Assembly: GCF_004343775.1 (NCBI RefSeq)
Contig: NZ_PTXL01000001.1
Span: 682,001 to 746,000, forward strand
Direction: 5' to 3'
DNA: 64,000 nucleotides
DNA from: Burkholderia sp. SRS-46
GTDB taxonomy: Bacteria > Pseudomonadota > Gammaproteobacteria > Burkholderiales > Burkholderiaceae
In this document: in pieces, positions 61,122 through 64,000 of the stretch
How the letters are laid out: every line of letters starts with the position of its first letter
Numbering within the stretch: position 1 is the stretch's first letter
Translations under genes and position numbers: made by a program
The notes under the pieces: generated by a model
What the model was told of the DNA's origin: nothing
The model's input: only the letters and a program-made list of their open reading frames with translations
The model's database searches: none

Positions 61122-62045
61122 ATGACATCGAGGATGGTTACCGTCGCCGCCGTGCAGATGGCGTCGGGCAGCTGGACGTTCGAGGACAACATGGCGACGG
61201 CCGAGCGGCTCGTGCGCGACGCCGCGCGCCAGGGCGCGAACGTGGTCGTCTGCCCGGAGCTTTTCACGATGCCGTACTTCTGTCTCGACCAGAACGTGCG
61301 CCACCTGCAACTGGCGGAGCCGTTCGCCGGCAACGCGCGGATCGCGCGTTTCGCGAAGCTGGCGGGCGAGCTCGGCGTCGTGCTGCCGATCGGCTTCTTC
61401 GAGCGCGCGGGCAACGCCGCGTACAACTCGATCGCGCTCGCGGATGCCGACGGCAGCGTGCTCGGCGTCTATCGCAAGACGCACATCCCGGACGGGCCCG
61501 GTTACACGGAGAAGTTCTACTTCACGCCGGGCGATACGGGTTTCCGCGTGTGGGACACGCGCTTCGGCCGGATCGGCCTCGGCATCTGCTGGGACCAGTG
61601 GTATCCGGAAACCGCGCGCAGCCTCGCGCTGATGGGCGCGGAGCTGCTGTGCTTCCCGACCATCATCGGCTCGGAGCCGTTCAGCCGCGAGTTCGATTCG
61701 GCCGGACACTGGCAGCGCACGATGCAGGGCCATGCGGCGGCGAACATGGTGCCGCTGGTGGCGGCCAACCGGATCGGCAGCGAGACCGGCGCGGGAAACG
61801 GCAACGACCTGCAGAAAGGGCTCACCGGCGTGTTCTACGGGTCGAGCTTCATCGCGGACCACACCGGCGCGAAAGTGGCGGAAGCGAACCGCACGGACGA
61901 ATCGATCCTGCTGCACGCGTTCGACCTCGATGCGATCCGCGACGAACGCCATTCGTGGGGCTTCTTCCGCGACCGGCGTCCGGAGATGTACCGGACGCTG
62001 CTGACGAGCGACGGCGCCGCGTCGTGCTACCGGCCGGGAGCGTGA
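61122..62045 (+). CDS. aguB: N-carbamoylputrescine amidase
   Basis: 307 residues of the nitrilase superfamily with the Glu-Lys-Cys triad in VVCPELFTM, YRKTHIPDG and Cys156 of GICWDQWYP. The CWDQW signature is that of N-carbamoylputrescine amidases. It yields putrescine, CO2 and ammonia from the aguA product. ATG 61122 (GGAG 10 bases upstream) is used; ATG 61134 is possible. Confidence 0.93.
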   Translation: MTSRMVTVAAVQMASGSWTFEDNMATAERLVRDAARQGANVVVCPELFTMPYFCLDQNVRHLQLAEPFAGNARIARFAKLAGELGVVLPIGFFERAGNAAYNSIALADADGSVLGVYRKTHIPDGPGYTEKFYFTPGDTGFRVWDTRFGRIGLGICWDQWYPETARSLALMGAELLCFPTIIGSEPFSREFDSAGHWQRTMQGHAAANMVPLVAANRIGSETGAGNGNDLQKGLTGVFYGSSFIADHTGAKVAEANRTDESILLHAFDLDAIRDERHSWGFFRDRRPEMYRTLLTSDGAASCYRPGA

Positions 62046-62046
62046 C

Positions 62047-63159
62047 ATGACGCGCGCCATCGTCCGGATGCTCGCCGCGCTGCTGGTCGGCGCGTGCCTG
62101 ATCGCGCAGCGCGCGTCGGCGGCGGAGGAGAAGATCCTCAACCTGTACAACTGGAGCGACTACTTCGCGCCGGACACGCTGAGCGCGTTCGAGAAGGAAA
62201 CGGGCATCAAGGTGCGCTACGACACCTACGACAGCGACGAAACGCTGCAGGCGAAGCTGATGACGGGAGACAGCGGGTACGACCTCGTGTGGCCGACGAA
62301 CGACTTCATGGCGCGGCAGATCCAGGTCGGCGCGTTCCGCGAGCTGGACAAGCGCCGGCTGCCGAACCTGAAGCATCTCGATCCGGCGCTGCTGGCGCTC
62401 GCGGCGCAGGCGGACCCCGGCAACCGGCATGGCGTGCCGTACATGTGGGGCACCATTGGGATCGGCTACGACCGCGCGAAGGTCGGCGCGATGCTCGGCA
62501 AGGATTTCCCGAAGGACAGCCTCGATCTCGTGTTCGATCCGGCGATCGCGTCGCGCATCGCCGCGCACTGCCGGATCGGCCTGCCGGACTCCGCGAGCAT
62601 GGTGCTGCCGCTCGCGCTGCGCTACATCGGCCGCGATCCCGTGAACCCGTCGGCCGCGGATTACGAGGCGGCGGAAGCGATGCTGATGAAGGTGCGGCCG
62701 TCGATCGCGCTGTTCGTCACCTCGTCCGACGCGCACGAGCTGGTCGACGGCGAGCTGTGCGTGATGGTCGGCTACTCGGGCGCGATCGATCTCGGCGCGG
62801 AAAAGGCGCGGCAACTGAGCGGCAAGCGCGATATCGTGTACGACATGCCCAGCATCGGCACGCTGATGTGGTTCGACAGCATGGCGATTCCGAAGACGGC
62901 ACGGCATCCGGAGAATGCGCACCGATTCATCGACTACATCCTGCGGCCGGACGTGGTGGCGCGGATTTCCAACGCGAAGCGTTACGCGAACGCGAACCGC
63001 GATGCGTCGGCCTACCTCGATGCGAAGCTGCGCACCAATCCGGCGATCTATCCGGGCGAGGCGGTGCGCAAGACGCTGTTCACGCCGATGGCCGAGCCGC
63101 CTGCGCTCAGTCGCCTGCAAGGCCGGTTGTGGACGAAGTTCAAGGCCGCGTTGCGGTGA
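62047..63159 (+). CDS. Periplasmic polyamine-binding protein (PotF/SpuD family)
   Basis: 370 residues with a signal peptide ending ASA. The mature protein begins EEKILNLYNWSDYFAPDTL, the PotF/PotD signature, and has the VPYMWGTIGIGYD and MPSIGTLMWFDSMAIPK segments of putrescine-binding proteins. It starts one base after aguB stops, so it is co-transcribed and probably captures putrescine or agmatine. No permease or ATPase gene follows, so it must work with a transporter encoded elsewhere. The gene end overlaps the convergent kinase gene by 20 bases. Confidence 0.9.
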   Translation: MTRAIVRMLAALLVGACLIAQRASAAEEKILNLYNWSDYFAPDTLSAFEKETGIKVRYDTYDSDETLQAKLMTGDSGYDLVWPTNDFMARQIQVGAFRELDKRRLPNLKHLDPALLALAAQADPGNRHGVPYMWGTIGIGYDRAKVGAMLGKDFPKDSLDLVFDPAIASRIAAHCRIGLPDSASMVLPLALRYIGRDPVNPSAADYEAAEAMLMKVRPSIALFVTSSDAHELVDGELCVMVGYSGAIDLGAEKARQLSGKRDIVYDMPSIGTLMWFDSMAIPKTARHPENAHRFIDYILRPDVVARISNAKRYANANRDASAYLDAKLRTNPAIYPGEAVRKTLFTPMAEPPALSRLQGRLWTKFKAALR

Positions 63160-64000
63160 AGGCGAACGCGTCGGGCTCGTCGCGCGCCGGCAAGGTCATC
63201 ACGAACCGCGCGCCGCCGAGCGGTGAATCCTCGAGCCGCACGTCGCCGCCATGCACGAGCGCGACGCGGCGCACGATCGCCAGCCCGAGACCGAACCCGC
63301 CCGTCTGCCGGTCGCGGCTCGAGTCGAGCCGCTGGAACGGCTCGAACACGCGCGTGCGATCGGCGCTGGGAATGCCGGGCCCGTCGTCGTCGACGGTCAG
63401 CACGAGCGTGCCGTCGGCGCCCGCCGTCGCGGCCAGCGACACCGTGCTCGCCGCATACCGCGAGCCGTTGCGGATCAGGTTCAGCAGCGCCCGCGCGACC
63501 AGCTTCGGATCGCACACGTGGTCCGCGGGCGCGCCGCGCGTCGACACGTCGAGTGCGAGCCCGCGGTCGGCGACGTCGTTCGTCACGTTGCCGGCCACGC
63601 TGTCGATCAGCTCGTCGACGGCGACCCGCATCGGCGCGAGCTCGCTCTGCCCCTGCTCGAGGCGGCCGATCGTCAGCAGCTCGGTGACGAGATCGTCGAG
63701 TTCGCGCACGTCGCTGCGCAGCGCGTCGCGGCGCTCGCGGGTGCGGTCGGTGTCGTCGGGCGCCTCCAGCAGCGCGAGACCGAATTCGAGCCGCGCGAGC
63801 GGCGTCTTCAGCTCGTGCGAGATGCCGTGCATCATTTCGCGCTGTTGCCGGATCGACGCCTCGATGCGTTGCGCCATGTCGTTGAACTGCTGCGACAGCT
63901 CGTAGATGCTCGACTTGTTCGACAGCTGCGCGCGCGTCGTCAGCCGGCCCGCGCCGAACGCGCGCGCGGCGGCCTGCAGCTTGCGCAGGTCGCGCCAGTG
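63140..64000 (-). CDS. Sensor histidine kinase, RstB-like (5' partial)
   Basis: The frame is open to the window edge, so the N-terminus is missing. A HAMP segment (LRKLQAAARAFGAGRL to QQFNDMAQRI) leads to the phospho-acceptor His in GISHELKTPLARLE, then N box LLNLIRNGSRY, G1 VDDDGPGIP and G2 GGFGLGLAIVRRV. A classical membrane kinase whose response-regulator gene presumably lies beyond base 64000. The stop TGA is inside the end of the polyamine-binding gene. Confidence 0.9.
   Translation of the reverse strand, partial: HWRDLRKLQAAARAFGAGRLTTRAQLSNKSSIYELSQQFNDMAQRIEASIRQQREMMHGISHELKTPLARLEFGLALLEAPDDTDRTRERRDALRSDVRELDDLVTELLTIGRLEQGQSELAPMRVAVDELIDSVAGNVTNDVADRGLALDVSTRGAPADHVCDPKLVARALLNLIRNGSRYAASTVSLAATAGADGTLVLTVDDDGPGIPSADRTRVFEPFQRLDSSRDRQTGGFGLGLAIVRRVALVHGGDVRLEDSPLGGARFVMTLPARDEPDAFAFTATRP

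Overview
The window is high-GC DNA typical of Burkholderia sensu stricto. The IS407 element, an OlsB-type ornithine-lipid enzyme, an aryl-polyene pigment cluster and the codon usage all fit a member of the cepacia complex or a close relative. Core genes are strongly GC-rich. They are interrupted by blocks of visibly lower GC that carry accessory genes and insertion sequences.

Bases 1-15137 hold the distal part of an aryl-polyene (xanthomonadin/flexirubin-like) cluster. In order it contains a ligase-dehydratase fusion (cut by the window edge), a glycosyltransferase-acyltransferase fusion, an aromatic amino acid ammonia-lyase, a thioesterase, a LolA-like carrier, an MMPL exporter, three ketosynthases, a dehydratase, a ketoreductase and a lipoprotein. 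A methyltransferase on the opposite strand and a flavin-dependent halogenase-like enzyme follow. Most junctions overlap by a few bases, so the plus-strand genes from the window edge to 12992 look like one operon that makes, loads and exports a lipid-anchored pigment.

Bases 15170-24450 are a mobile block ending next to tRNA-Pro. It starts with an intact IS407 and continues with a type VI secretion module (VgrG, lipase effector, Tli4-type immunity protein, PAAR tip). A 10-bp tandem repeat, a decayed zinc-finger gene, an inverted IS407 fragment and a gene truncated by that fragment follow.

Bases 24488-33661 are chromosomal: tRNA-Pro, sixA, olsB, two small proteins, a MATE exporter, a DUF2288 protein, an acyl-CoA synthetase, an NlpD-like protein, an aldose epimerase and uppP.

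Bases 33793-41223 are a genomic-island remnant in tRNA-Arg(UCU). The last 28 bases of the tRNA gene recur exactly at 41196-41223. Between the copies lie a TonB-dependent receptor with a Fur-like promoter, an AraC regulator, a secreted alpha/beta hydrolase, a helicase truncated by an IS3-family element, and no integrase. A BvgAS/EvgAS-type two-component system (41230-45332) follows.

Bases 45638-54220 are a second accessory block, bounded by two direct copies of a 129-bp sequence (about 80% identical by eye) and by two decayed IS5-family elements. It encodes an exported protein of unknown function, an M91/NleD-like metalloprotease and a complete type I secretion machine (ABC exporter, HlyD, TolC) probably dedicated to it. 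This is the most promising uncharacterised system in the window.

The rest holds a lipoprotein serine carboxypeptidase, an OafA-type acyltransferase truncated by an IS3 remnant, and an agmatine-to-putrescine operon (aguA, aguB, a PotF-like binding protein) with a divergent LysR regulator and a clear LysR-type operator. A sensor kinase runs off the right edge.
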